64,000 bases of DNA from Pseudomonas sp. Irchel 3H7. GTDB taxonomy: Bacteria; Pseudomonadota; Gammaproteobacteria; Pseudomonadales; Pseudomonadaceae. The DNA lies in contig NZ_FYEA01000016.1 of NCBI RefSeq assembly GCF_900187605.1, positions 57,063 to 121,062 on the forward strand. The letters run 5' to 3'. The notes under the pieces are model-generated. The model was given only the letters and a program-made list of their open reading frames with translations, was not told where the DNA came from and ran no database searches. Position 1 is the stretch's first letter. Each line of letters opens with the position of its first letter. The position numbers and the translations under genes are program-made. Of the stretch, positions 52,334 through 60,754 are shown piece by piece.

Positions 52334-52423
52334 TGTAGGAGTGAGCCTGCTCGCGATAGCGGTCTGTCACCTACAAATAAGGTGGCTGACAGAACGCTAT
52401 CGCGAGCAGGCTCACTCCTACAG
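52334..52423. repeat. REP inverted pair (TGTAGGAGTGAGCCTGCTCG type)
   Basis: TGTAGGAGTGAGCCTGCTCG at the left and CGAGCAGGCTCACTCCTACA at the right, between convergent genes. Confidence 0.88.
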
Positions 52424-52445
52424 GGGGCGGTGGTGTCTTCGGGAT

Positions 52446-52886
52446 TTATTCCCCGCGAATGTACTGCTCCAACTGCTTGATCAACTCCGCCTGTTCGGCA
52501 ATCGCTTCCTTGACCAGGTCACCGATCGACAGCAGGCCGATCAACTTGCCGTTCTCCACGACCGGCAAGTGGCGCAGGCGTTTGTCCGACATGATCCCCA
52601 GGCAGGTGTCGACGGTTTGGTGGGTGTCGACGGTGATCACGTTCGCCACCATGATGTCGCGCACCGGCGTGCCCACGGATGAGCGGCCATGCAGTACCAA
52701 TTTGCGCGCATAGTCCCGTTCGCTGATGATGCCGACCACTTTTTCGTCTTCGACCACCAGCAAGGCGCCGACGTTTTTCTCGGCCATCTTCATCAGCGCT
52801 TCGAGCACCATGTGATCAGGTTTGATCTGGTGCACTTCCTGATTTTTCTGATCTTTGAGCTTGAGCAGTTGGGCGACGGTCTTCAT
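52446..52886 (-). CDS. CBS domain protein
   Basis: A 146-residue cytoplasmic protein made of two CBS motifs: VEALMKMAEKNVGALLVVED-like (VLEALMKMAEKNVGALLVVE) with GIISERDYARKLVL, and CLGIMSDKRLRHLPVVENG with GLLSIGDLVKEAI. Such stand-alone pairs bind adenosine ligands and sense energy state or tune partner proteins. Partner unknown. Single gene, divergent from polB. Confidence 0.93.
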   Translation of the reverse strand: MKTVAQLLKLKDQKNQEVHQIKPDHMVLEALMKMAEKNVGALLVVEDEKVVGIISERDYARKLVLHGRSSVGTPVRDIMVANVITVDTHQTVDTCLGIMSDKRLRHLPVVENGKLIGLLSIGDLVKEAIAEQAELIKQLEQYIRGE

Positions 52887-53084
52887 GGCGGTTACTCAGG
52901 TGTTGTCGTTGTTATCCAAGCATCGTAGACGCAAGCGCGCAGGGCAAGGTGGCAAAGCGGCAGATAACACGCAAAAAACGTCATTTGCCGGGTTTTTCCG
53001 TGGCTGATGGCGATTTATCGCCAGGGTCATCCCAGGCAATGCCGCGTAGAATGCCCTTCTGATTCAATTCCTGAGGTTGCAGTG

Positions 53085-55445
53085 GTGGATTTACCGCAGG
53101 GCTTCGTCCTGACCCGGCATTGGCGCGATACGCCGGCCGGCACCGAAGTCGAGTTCTGGCTGGCGACCGACGCCGGGCCGCGCCGTGTGCGCCTGCCGCA
53201 TCAGCCGTCGGTGGCGTTTGTTCCTGCCGAGCAGCGCGAGGCTGCCGAACGTCTGCTGCACGACGAAAAGAACGTCGAACTGCGCCCGCTGGCCCTGCAG
53301 GATTTCGAACATCGCCCGGTACTCGGTCTGTATTGTCAGCAACACGGCCAGTTGATGCGCCTGGAAACCGCGCTCAACCGCAACGGGGTCGACGTCTACG
53401 AAGCCGACGTGCGCCCGCCGGAGCGCTATCTGATGGAGCGCTTCATCACCGCACCGGTGCGGTTCAGCGGCACGCCCGATGCCGACGGCTTATTGCTCAA
53501 CGCCCAGCTCAAACCTGACCCCGATTACCGACCGAAGCTGCGCCTTGTCTCGCTCGACATCGAAACCACCGAAACCGGCGAGTTGTATTCGATTGCCCTC
53601 GAAGGGTGCGGCGAACGTCAGGTGTACATGCTCGGTGCGCCGAACGGCGACGCCAGCATCGTCGACTTTGATCTTGAATACTGCGATTCGCGCACGGTCA
53701 TTCTGAAGAAACTCAACGACTGGTTCGCCCGTCACGACCCCGACGCGATCATCGGCTGGAACGTCGTACAGTTCGATTTGCGCATCCTCCACGAGCACGC
53801 GCGGCGCCTCGGCGTGCCGCTGAAGATCGGCCGTGGCGGCGAAGAGATGCAATGGCGCGAACACGGCAGCCGCAATCACTACTTTGCCTCAGCAGCGGGG
53901 CGGCTGATCATCGACGGTATCGAGTCCCTGCGTTCAGCGACCTGGAGCTTCCCGTCGTTCAGTCTGGAAAACGTTGCCCAGACTCTGCTCGGCGAAGGCA
54001 AGTCGATCGACAACCCGTACCAGCGCATGGACGAGATCAACCGCATGTTCGCCGAGGACAAACCGGCGTTGGCCAAGTACAACCTCAAGGACTGCGAACT
54101 GGTCACTCGGATCTTCGCCAAGACCGAGTTGCTGACCTTTCTGCTCGAGCGCGCCAGTGTCACCGGACTGCCGGCGGACAGAAGCGGCGGCTCGGTAGCA
54201 GCGTTCACGCATTTGTATATGCCGTTGATGCACCGACAGGGTTTTGTCGCGCCGAATCTCGGCACCAATCCGCCGCAGGCCAGCCCCGGCGGGTTTGTCA
54301 TGGACTCGCAACCGGGCCTGTATGAGTCGGTGCTGGTGCTCGATTACAAGAGCCTTTATCCATCGATCATTCGCACCTTTCTGATCGACCCGGTCGGCCT
54401 GATCGAAGGCTTGCAACACCCGGACGATAGCGACTCCGTGCCGGGCTTCCGAGGTGCGCGGTTCTCGCGTACCCGGCATTGTCTGCCGTCGATCGTTTCG
54501 CGGGTGGCCGAAGGTCGTGAGACCGCCAAGCGCGAGCACAACGCACCGTTGTCGCAAGCGCTGAAAATCATCATGAACGCCTTCTACGGCGTGCTCGGCT
54601 CCAGCGGCTGCCGCTTCTTCGATACGCGGCTGGCCTCATCGATCACCCTGCGCGGTCACGAGATCATGCTGCGCACGCGCAAGCTGATCGAAGAGCAGGG
54701 CCACGCGGTGATCTATGGCGACACCGACTCGACCTTCGTCTGGCTGCGTCGTCCGCATGGGCAGGAGGAGGCGGCGAACATCGGTCATGCGCTGGTCAAA
54801 CACGTCAACGACTGGTGGCGCGCGCATGTGCGTGATGAATATGGCCTGGAAAGCGCGCTCGAACTGCAATTCGAAATTCACTACAAACGCTTTCTGATGC
54901 CGACCATTCGCGGCGCGGAGGAGGGCAGCAAAAAACGTTATGCCGGCCTCGTCACCCGCGCTGATGGCAGCGATGAAATGGTTTACAAAGGCCTGGAAAC
55001 CGTGCGCACCGACTGGTCGCTGCTGGCCCGGCAATTCCAGCAGGAACTCTACGAGCGGATCTTCCAGCGCAAGCCGTATCAGGATTACGTGCGTGACTAC
55101 GTGCGCAAAACCCTCGCCGGTGAATTCGATGATCGCCTGGTCTACCGCAAACGCCTGCGCCGCACCCTCGACGATTACGAACGCAACGTCCCGCCGCATG
55201 TGCGCGCGGCGCGGCTGGCCGACGACTACAACGCGCAGCACGGGCGGCCACGGCAATACCAAAACGGCGGCTGGATCAGCTACGTCATCACCCTGGCAGG
55301 TCCCGAGCCGCTGGAAGTGCGCCGCGCCGCCATCGACTACGACCACTACATCACCCGGCAGCTGCAACCGGTGGCGGATGCGATTCTGCCGTTTGTCGAC
55401 GACGATTTCTCAACCCTGATCGGGGGGCAACTGGGCCTGTTTTGA
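53085..55445 (+). CDS. polB: DNA polymerase II
   Basis: A 786-residue family B polymerase for repair and restart at damaged forks. The 3'-5' exonuclease has LVSLDIETTETGE (Exo I) and IIGWNVVQFDLRIL (Exo II); polymerase motifs are LDYKSLYPSIIRTF (A), KIIMNAFYGVLG (B) and VIYGDTDSTFVW (C). I take GTG 53085 (VDLPQGFVLTRHW) with GAGG eight bases before it; GTG 53082 and an open frame back to 53007 are alternatives. No LexA box was found upstream, unlike in E. coli. Its 3' end overlaps the convergent DUF1810 gene by 36 bases. Confidence 0.96.
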   Translation: MDLPQGFVLTRHWRDTPAGTEVEFWLATDAGPRRVRLPHQPSVAFVPAEQREAAERLLHDEKNVELRPLALQDFEHRPVLGLYCQQHGQLMRLETALNRNGVDVYEADVRPPERYLMERFITAPVRFSGTPDADGLLLNAQLKPDPDYRPKLRLVSLDIETTETGELYSIALEGCGERQVYMLGAPNGDASIVDFDLEYCDSRTVILKKLNDWFARHDPDAIIGWNVVQFDLRILHEHARRLGVPLKIGRGGEEMQWREHGSRNHYFASAAGRLIIDGIESLRSATWSFPSFSLENVAQTLLGEGKSIDNPYQRMDEINRMFAEDKPALAKYNLKDCELVTRIFAKTELLTFLLERASVTGLPADRSGGSVAAFTHLYMPLMHRQGFVAPNLGTNPPQASPGGFVMDSQPGLYESVLVLDYKSLYPSIIRTFLIDPVGLIEGLQHPDDSDSVPGFRGARFSRTRHCLPSIVSRVAEGRETAKREHNAPLSQALKIIMNAFYGVLGSSGCRFFDTRLASSITLRGHEIMLRTRKLIEEQGHAVIYGDTDSTFVWLRRPHGQEEAANIGHALVKHVNDWWRAHVRDEYGLESALELQFEIHYKRFLMPTIRGAEEGSKKRYAGLVTRADGSDEMVYKGLETVRTDWSLLARQFQQELYERIFQRKPYQDYVRDYVRKTLAGEFDDRLVYRKRLRRTLDDYERNVPPHVRAARLADDYNAQHGRPRQYQNGGWISYVITLAGPEPLEVRRAAIDYDHYITRQLQPVADAILPFVDDDFSTLIGGQLGLF

Positions 55446-55880
55446 GTCGAGCAGTTGCAGCGTCCATTCGTCGAGAATGCCGTGGAAGTAGCGTTCCAGC
55501 GCCTGATTGAACACGCTGTCTTCAGCGCAAAACTGCGCGAACAGCGTCATCGAAGAATGAAATTTCAGGTCATCGGGATGGCCGAAAATCTCCGCGATCG
55601 AGCGCTGTTGCACCTTTAGCACTAGCTGCGTGCAAGTACGCAGGCGTGCGCCGAGCAGTTCGTGAGCCAGATAAGCCCGGGCTTCCTCGGCCGAACCGAT
55701 GGCGTAGCGCCGGGACATTTCACTGCCGCCCAGACCGGCGAACTGCGGAAAGACAAACCACATCCAGTGGCTGCGTTTGCGGCCCTCATCGAGTTCGCGT
55801 TGCACGCGCTCGAACACCGGGTCCTGGGCCTGGACAAAGCGTTGCAGGTTGAACGGGTCGTACTGATCAGTGCTTCTCAT
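55410..55880 (-). CDS. DUF1810 family protein
   Basis: A 156-residue soluble protein: DQYDPFNLQRFVQAQDPVFE, RKRSHWMWFVFPQFAGLG and SRRYAIGSAEEARAYLAHELLG are the DUF1810 signature. Distantly related proteins act in calpastatin-like or NAD-linked contexts, but no function is established. Start ATG 55880; the frame is open upstream into the aldo/keto reductase gene. It lies 25 bases behind that gene on the same strand, so they are probably co-transcribed. Confidence 0.9.
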   Translation of the reverse strand: MRSTDQYDPFNLQRFVQAQDPVFERVQRELDEGRKRSHWMWFVFPQFAGLGGSEMSRRYAIGSAEEARAYLAHELLGARLRTCTQLVLKVQQRSIAEIFGHPDDLKFHSSMTLFAQFCAEDSVFNQALERYFHGILDEWTLQLLDSKQAQLPPDQG

Positions 55881-55905
55881 CGCGAAGCCCTCGCCAGTCG
55901 GCGGC

Positions 55906-56727
55906 TCAGACCATGGCCAGCCGCTGCTTGCGTTGTGGCGCTTTAAAAACCTGGTCCAGCGCCGCCAGATCCCCGGCCTCCAGTTGCAGTTGCGCGGCTT
56001 GTGCATTGAGTTGCACGTGCTCCGGTCGCACAGCCTTGGGAATCGCAATCACACCATCCTGACGCAGAATCCACGCCAGCGAAACCTGTGCCGGAGTTAC
56101 ACCATGACGAGCGGCAATCTCATTCAGCAGCGGTTCAGCCAGCATCGCGCCGCCCTGGCCGATTGGACAGTAGGCCATCAGCGGCATGCGCTGGTGTTGG
56201 CACCACGCCAGCAGATCGAACTCGATGCCGCGCTCCTCGAGGTTGTAAAGCACCTGATTGGTCGCGCAGGCCGAGCTTGAGAGTTCTTCGAGATCGTCAA
56301 CATCGAAATTCGACACACCCCAACGGCCGATCTTGCCATCCTCGCGCAGGCGTTCGAAGGCCTCGACGGTTTCCTCCAGCGGATACTGGCCGCGCCAGTG
56401 CAACAGATAGAGGTCGATGTAGTCGGTGTCGAGCCGGCGCAGACTGCGCTCGCAAGCTTGCGGGATGCCCTTGCGGCTGGCGTTGTGCGGGTAGACCTTG
56501 CTCACCAGAAACACCTGATCGCGCAGGCCGGCGATGGCCTCGCCGACCACGGTTTCGGCACCGCCCTCGGCGTACATTTCGGCGCTGTCGATCAGGGTCA
56601 TGCCCAGCTCGATACCCGTGCGCAGCGCCGCCACTTCACGCTTATGCGCCGAGCGATCTTCACCCATGCGCCAGGTGCCTTGGCCAATGACTGGAACCTG
56701 GACGCCGGCCAATTCGAGGGTACGCAT
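55906..56727 (-). CDS. Aldo/keto reductase
   Basis: A 273-residue NADPH-dependent carbonyl reductase. The catalytic tetrad is visible as Asp in LIDSAEMYAEGG, Tyr in the same stretch, Lys in FLVSKVYPHN and His in YLLHWRG. The phosphate-binding C-terminal AIPKAVRPEHVQLNAQA is present. Substrate unknown; the sequence is closest in feel to the 2,5-diketogluconate reductase-like bacterial group. Start ATG 56727. Confidence 0.92.
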   Translation of the reverse strand: MRTLELAGVQVPVIGQGTWRMGEDRSAHKREVAALRTGIELGMTLIDSAEMYAEGGAETVVGEAIAGLRDQVFLVSKVYPHNASRKGIPQACERSLRRLDTDYIDLYLLHWRGQYPLEETVEAFERLREDGKIGRWGVSNFDVDDLEELSSSACATNQVLYNLEERGIEFDLLAWCQHQRMPLMAYCPIGQGGAMLAEPLLNEIAARHGVTPAQVSLAWILRQDGVIAIPKAVRPEHVQLNAQAAQLQLEAGDLAALDQVFKAPQRKQRLAMV

Positions 56728-56847
56728 GCAAACCTCCTTGCTGAATGTGTCGATACCTTTTAGTGGGCAGCAGGATAGCTCAGGGGTTCAATAAGCAAAG
56801 AGATCGCGGCCTTCGCCAGCGCTTTCCTTATGGGTAGCGGTTTCCCA

Positions 56848-56882
56848 TGTAGGAGCTGCCGAAGGCTGCGATCTTTTGATCT
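56848..56882. repeat. Half copy of a GCTGCGATC-type repeat
   Basis: TGTAGGAGCTGCCGAAGGCT followed by GCGATCTTTTGATCT matches one arm of the palindromic repeat at 25391-25472. Confidence 0.65.
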
Positions 56883-56912
56883 GGCGCTCTTCTTTATCTA
56901 TCCACGTGCAAG

Positions 56913-57035
56913 TGCGCAAGAAGTTGCGCAGTGATTTGCCTGTTTTCACCCGGGTAAGTCTCTACAGGCCGCGTAGCTCGTGGCCTCCAGCCAAGTGCGC
57001 AACTTCTTGCACACCACTGCGCAAAAAGTTGCGCA
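56913..57035 (+). promoter_or_regulatory. Three TGCGCAA-N4-TTGCGCA palindromes upstream of hcp
   Basis: Sites at 56913-56930 (GAAG loop), 56996-57013 (CTTC loop, one mismatch: TTGCACA) and 57018-57035 (AAAG loop). They lie about 90-210 bases upstream of the sigma54-like promoter, the normal distance for binding sites of a sigma54 enhancer-binding protein. They are likely activator sites controlling the hcp-vgrG-rhs block. Confidence 0.7.
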
Positions 57036-57121
57036 CTTTCCCTTGTTTTTCATTGGCTTAATCACAGGAAAAGATCAGTCGATGAGCTCAAGGCATTGAT
57101 CCGTATGGGCTGCAGAAAAGC

Positions 57122-57137
57122 TGGCACGAAGTTTGAT
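57122..57137 (+). promoter_or_regulatory. Sigma54 (RpoN)-type promoter of hcp
   Basis: TGGCACGAAGTTTGAT matches the -24/-12 consensus TGGCACG-N4-TTGC except for A in place of C at the last -12 base. GG and GA are ten bases apart. It lies 68 bases before the hcp ATG. Several Pseudomonas hcp genes depend on RpoN and an Sfa-type activator. Confidence 0.65.
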
Positions 57138-57205
57138 GGCGCATGGCCATCCTTTCAGGCAATGGTGCCTGTGAGGTATGTCTTTTCAAGCAAGGAGAGC
57201 ACTCC

Positions 57206-57721
57206 ATGGCAACACCAGCGTACATGTCGGTTACCGGCGAAAAACAAGGCCTGATCACTGCAGGCGCATTCACCGCTGACTCCGTAGGCAACACCTACCA
57301 GGAAGGCCACGAAGACCAGGTCATGGTTCAGGCTTTCACCCACGACGTAATCATCCCGCGTGACCCACAGTCCGGTCAGCCAACCGGTCAGCGCGTGCAC
57401 AAGCCAGTGGTCATCACCAAGGTCTACGACAAGGCTTCGCCGCTGCTGCAAGCGGCGCTGACCTCCGGCGAGCGCATGAGCGAAATCGTTATCCAGTGGT
57501 ACCGCACTTCGGCGCAAGGCACCCAAGAGCACTACTACACCACCAAACTGGAAGACGCGATCATCGTCGCCATCAACAACAAAATGCACAACTGCCAGGA
57601 TCCAGGCAACGCGCACTTCACCCACCTGGAAGAAGTGCAGTTCACCTACCGCAAAATCACCTGGACCCACGAAGTGTCCGGTACTTCGGGTTCCGATGAC
57701 TGGCGTGCTCCAGTCGTTTAA
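57206..57721 (+). CDS. hcp: Type VI secretion tube protein Hcp
   Basis: A 171-residue protein forming the hexameric rings of the T6SS inner tube, also a secreted effector carrier. Family marks: AYMSVTGEKQGLITAGAF, the conserved HEDQVMVQAFTHDV, KPVVITKVYDKASPLL and the C-terminal FTYRKITWTHE. AAGGAGAG precedes the ATG. No T6SS sheath or baseplate genes are in the window, so this is an orphan hcp-vgrG-effector island using a T6SS encoded elsewhere. Confidence 0.96.
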   Translation: MATPAYMSVTGEKQGLITAGAFTADSVGNTYQEGHEDQVMVQAFTHDVIIPRDPQSGQPTGQRVHKPVVITKVYDKASPLLQAALTSGERMSEIVIQWYRTSAQGTQEHYYTTKLEDAIIVAINNKMHNCQDPGNAHFTHLEEVQFTYRKITWTHEVSGTSGSDDWRAPVV

Positions 57722-57740
57722 TTACGGCTGATGGTTGTAC

Positions 57741-57772
57741 CGCCCTGATCGGCATAACTGGTCGGGGCGGAT
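57741..57772 (+). terminator. Imperfect stem-loop between hcp and vgrG
   Basis: CCGCCCTGATC faces GGTCGGGGCGG with a 9-base loop and no T-run. It may lower read-through so that hcp, needed in large amounts, is expressed above vgrG. Confidence 0.4.
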
Positions 57773-57847
57773 TCACTTCTAAAGAATTTTTTGCCAATAG
57801 CCCCTTGAGGGCTGTTGCGCGTCGCAGCACTGCGCGAGGAACAAGGG

Positions 57848-60754
57848 ATGTTCTCACCGGCCAACCAGCCTCATTTCAATCTGACCGTCGATGGCATCGA
57901 CAGCGACTTCCAGGTGCTGTCGTTCACCGGTCGCGAGGCCCTTAACACGCCATTCGAATTCGAGCTGGAACTGGTCAGTGAAAAGGCTTCGATCAACCTC
58001 GAAAGCGTGCTGCACAAACTGGCGTTTCTTCAATTGTCGCCGAGCGGCAGCGGCATTCACGGGCTGGTCTACAGCATCGCTCAGGGCGAGGCGGGCAAAC
58101 GCCTGACTCGTTACAAGATCTCCCTGCGCCCGCAACTGGCGTACCTCGCGCACCGGGTCAACCAGCGCATCTTCCAGCAGATGACCGTGCAGCAGATCAT
58201 CAGCCAGGTGCTGGAAGAACACGGCATCCTTGCCAGCGATTACCACTTCCAGCTCAGCGCGATTTATCCCGAGCGCATTTACTGCGTGCAGTACGACGAA
58301 TCGGACCTGGATTTCGTCCAGCGCCTGTGCGAAGAGGAGGGGATTCACTACCACTTCCAGCACACGTCGAGCGGGCACAAACTGACCTTCGGCGATGACC
58401 AGACGGTGTTCCCGAAACTGGCGCCAGTGTCCTATCAGCAGGACTCCGGACTGGTCGCCGACAAACCGGTGGTCAAGCGTTTCGGCCTGCGTCTGGCCAC
58501 CCGCACCAGCCGCACCACGCGCCGTGATTACGACTTCGTCAAACCGAAGATCGAGCTCGAAAGCGACGCCAAAAGCAGCGCCCAGCCGGACCTTGAGGAC
58601 TACGATTACCCGGGCCGTTTCGTTGATCGCGAGCGTGGTAAACACCTGGCCAATCGCGCCTTGGAACGCCATCGCAGCGACTACCGTCTGGCCGAGGGCA
58701 ACAGCGATCAGCCGATCCTCGTCAGCGGGCATTTCCTCGCCCTGACCGAGCACGCCAACCCGACGTGGAACGATCTTTGGTTGCTCACCGAAATCTTCCA
58801 CGAAGGCAAACAACCGCAGGTGCTGGAAGAGTCGGTGACCAGCGACACCACCGACAACAAGGACGACTTCCACCAGGGCTACCGCAACCGCTTCAGCGCC
58901 ATCCCGTGGGATGTGCCGTACCGTCCGCCGCTCGATCACCCGAAACCAAAAGTCCTCGGCACTCAGAGCGCCGTGGTCTGCGGCCCTGAAGGCGAAGAGA
59001 TCTACTGCGACCAGTACGGCCGGGTGAAGGTGCAGTTCTTCTGGGACCGCGAAGGCAAACACGACGACATGACCAGTTGCTGGATGCGCGTGGCGTCGAG
59101 CTGGGCCGCGGAAACCTTTGGTTCGATCAATATTCCGCGCGTGGGCATGGAGGTGTTGATCACCTTTCTTGAGGGCGATCCCGATCAGCCGCTGATCACC
59201 GGTTGCCTGTACCACGGCGCCAATCTGCCGCCGTACAAGCTGCCGGATTTCAAGACGCTGGCGACGGTCAAAAGCAAGGAATACAAGGGCAGCCGCGCCA
59301 ACGAATTACGCATCGACGACACCACCAGTGAGATCAGCATCGCGCTGCGCAGTGACCACGGTGCGAGTGCGATCAACCTTGGTTACCTGACCCATCCGCG
59401 CCCGAGCGGTGGCCAGCCGCGCGGTGAAGGTTTCGAACTAAGAACCGACCGCCACGGTGCGGTGCGTGCGGCGGCCGGTCTGCTGATCACCACCGAGCCA
59501 CGGCCGAACGAATCCAAGCATCACAAGGATCTGCCGGAAACCGCCGAGCGCCTCGCGACCGCCAGCGATCAGCAGGATGGTTTCGCCGTTCAAGCTAAAG
59601 AGCTTCAAGCCCAAGAGGCCGGTGATCAGGACGACGTCGCCAAAGCGCTGCACGCCCAGCATCAAGGCGTACTCGGCAGCGGACCGGCGAACCTCACCGC
59701 CAACGAGTTCCCCGAGTTCACCGAACCGCATCTGGTCCTCGCCAGCCCGGCCGGCATCGCCCTGACCACGCCACGTTCCAGCCACATCGCCACCGGCGAA
59801 CACCTGGCGCTGAGCAGCACCGGTCACACCAGTCTGTCGATCGGCAAACGCCTGCTCGCCAGCGCCAGTCGCGGCATGCGCCTGTTCGTGCAGAGCATGG
59901 GCTGGCGGCTGGTCGCCGCCTCCGGCGACATCGACGTGCGCGCACTGAAGGACAGCATCAACCTGCTGGCCAAGCTCAACATCACCGCCAACGCCGACCG
60001 CATCACCATCACGGCGAAAACCGAACTGGTGATTCAGGGCGGCGGCAGCGCCACCACCTACAACGCCGGCGGCATCACCCACGCCACCAGCGGCCCTTAC
60101 ACCGCGCACGCGGCGAACTTCGCCTACACCGGGGCGAAAAGTCTCGCCGGAGTGTTCCCGGAACCACCGAAACCCGGCAAGGGCAACCTTGAATTGTTCA
60201 ACCAGTACGCCGGGCGTCAGGGCATCAAGGAAGGCGATTACGAAGTCATCGATGCGCTGGGTAAAAGCATCAAGGGCAAGCTCGACGGCAAGGGTTTTGC
60301 CAGCGTCGCCGGGGCTGCACCGGGGCCTGCGCGTGTGCTGTTCGGCAAGGATCCGGCGGACACCTGGAGCGATGGCAGTTACATCGGAAAACCGGAGTGG
60401 CCGTTGAATCCACCGGGTGCCGAAGACGTGCCGAGCCAAGTGCAAGCCATGGTCGCGCAGGTGTTGCCGAGCAAGAGCTGGGAGATGTTGGAGAAGGGTA
60501 AGGACATGGCGCAAACAGGGATGAGTGCGATGCAGACCGCGCAAGGTGCGATGCAAACGGCGCAGCAGGTGAAAGGCTTGGCGCAGGGCGGGGTGGCCGG
60601 GTTGCCGAAGCTGGCGAGTGCGGCGTTGCCGAGTGCCTCCGGGATTTTGGGGGCGGCAAGCAAGGCGGGCAAGTTGCCGAGCCTGCCTGCACCGAGTCTG
60701 CCAAAACCTTCCTTGAAAACCCCGGGCCTGTTGGCGGGTGAGATGCTGTCATGA
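57848..60754 (+). CDS. vgrG: Type VI secretion spike protein VgrG
   Basis: A 968-residue T6SS tip protein. Order: gp27-like part (about 1-380; FTGREALNTPFEFELELVS, YDESDLDFVQRLCEEEGIHY), OB-fold/gp5-like part (HPKPKVLGTQSAVVCGPEGE, GRVKVQFFWDREGK, WAAETFGSINIPRVGMEVL, GDPDQPLITGCLYHG), then a DUF2345 region (SPAGIALTTP, LNITANADRITITAKTEL). The last 230 residues are an extension with DPADTWSDGSYIGK-like sequence and an Ala/Gln- and Pro-rich tail (PSLPAPSLPKPSLKTPG), probably the binding site for the Rhs effector. ATG 57848 follows GGAACAAGGG. The stop overlaps the rhs start (ATGA). Confidence 0.95.
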   Translation: MFSPANQPHFNLTVDGIDSDFQVLSFTGREALNTPFEFELELVSEKASINLESVLHKLAFLQLSPSGSGIHGLVYSIAQGEAGKRLTRYKISLRPQLAYLAHRVNQRIFQQMTVQQIISQVLEEHGILASDYHFQLSAIYPERIYCVQYDESDLDFVQRLCEEEGIHYHFQHTSSGHKLTFGDDQTVFPKLAPVSYQQDSGLVADKPVVKRFGLRLATRTSRTTRRDYDFVKPKIELESDAKSSAQPDLEDYDYPGRFVDRERGKHLANRALERHRSDYRLAEGNSDQPILVSGHFLALTEHANPTWNDLWLLTEIFHEGKQPQVLEESVTSDTTDNKDDFHQGYRNRFSAIPWDVPYRPPLDHPKPKVLGTQSAVVCGPEGEEIYCDQYGRVKVQFFWDREGKHDDMTSCWMRVASSWAAETFGSINIPRVGMEVLITFLEGDPDQPLITGCLYHGANLPPYKLPDFKTLATVKSKEYKGSRANELRIDDTTSEISIALRSDHGASAINLGYLTHPRPSGGQPRGEGFELRTDRHGAVRAAAGLLITTEPRPNESKHHKDLPETAERLATASDQQDGFAVQAKELQAQEAGDQDDVAKALHAQHQGVLGSGPANLTANEFPEFTEPHLVLASPAGIALTTPRSSHIATGEHLALSSTGHTSLSIGKRLLASASRGMRLFVQSMGWRLVAASGDIDVRALKDSINLLAKLNITANADRITITAKTELVIQGGGSATTYNAGGITHATSGPYTAHAANFAYTGAKSLAGVFPEPPKPGKGNLELFNQYAGRQGIKEGDYEVIDALGKSIKGKLDGKGFASVAGAAPGPARVLFGKDPADTWSDGSYIGKPEWPLNPPGAEDVPSQVQAMVAQVLPSKSWEMLEKGKDMAQTGMSAMQTAQGAMQTAQQVKGLAQGGVAGLPKLASAALPSASGILGAASKAGKLPSLPAPSLPKPSLKTPGLLAGEMLS

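Noticed and set aside
53003..53023. Palindrome CTGATGGCGATTTATCGCCAG before polB as LexA box
   Set aside because: CTG and CAG are 15 bases apart, not 10, and the inner bases do not fit the LexA consensus.
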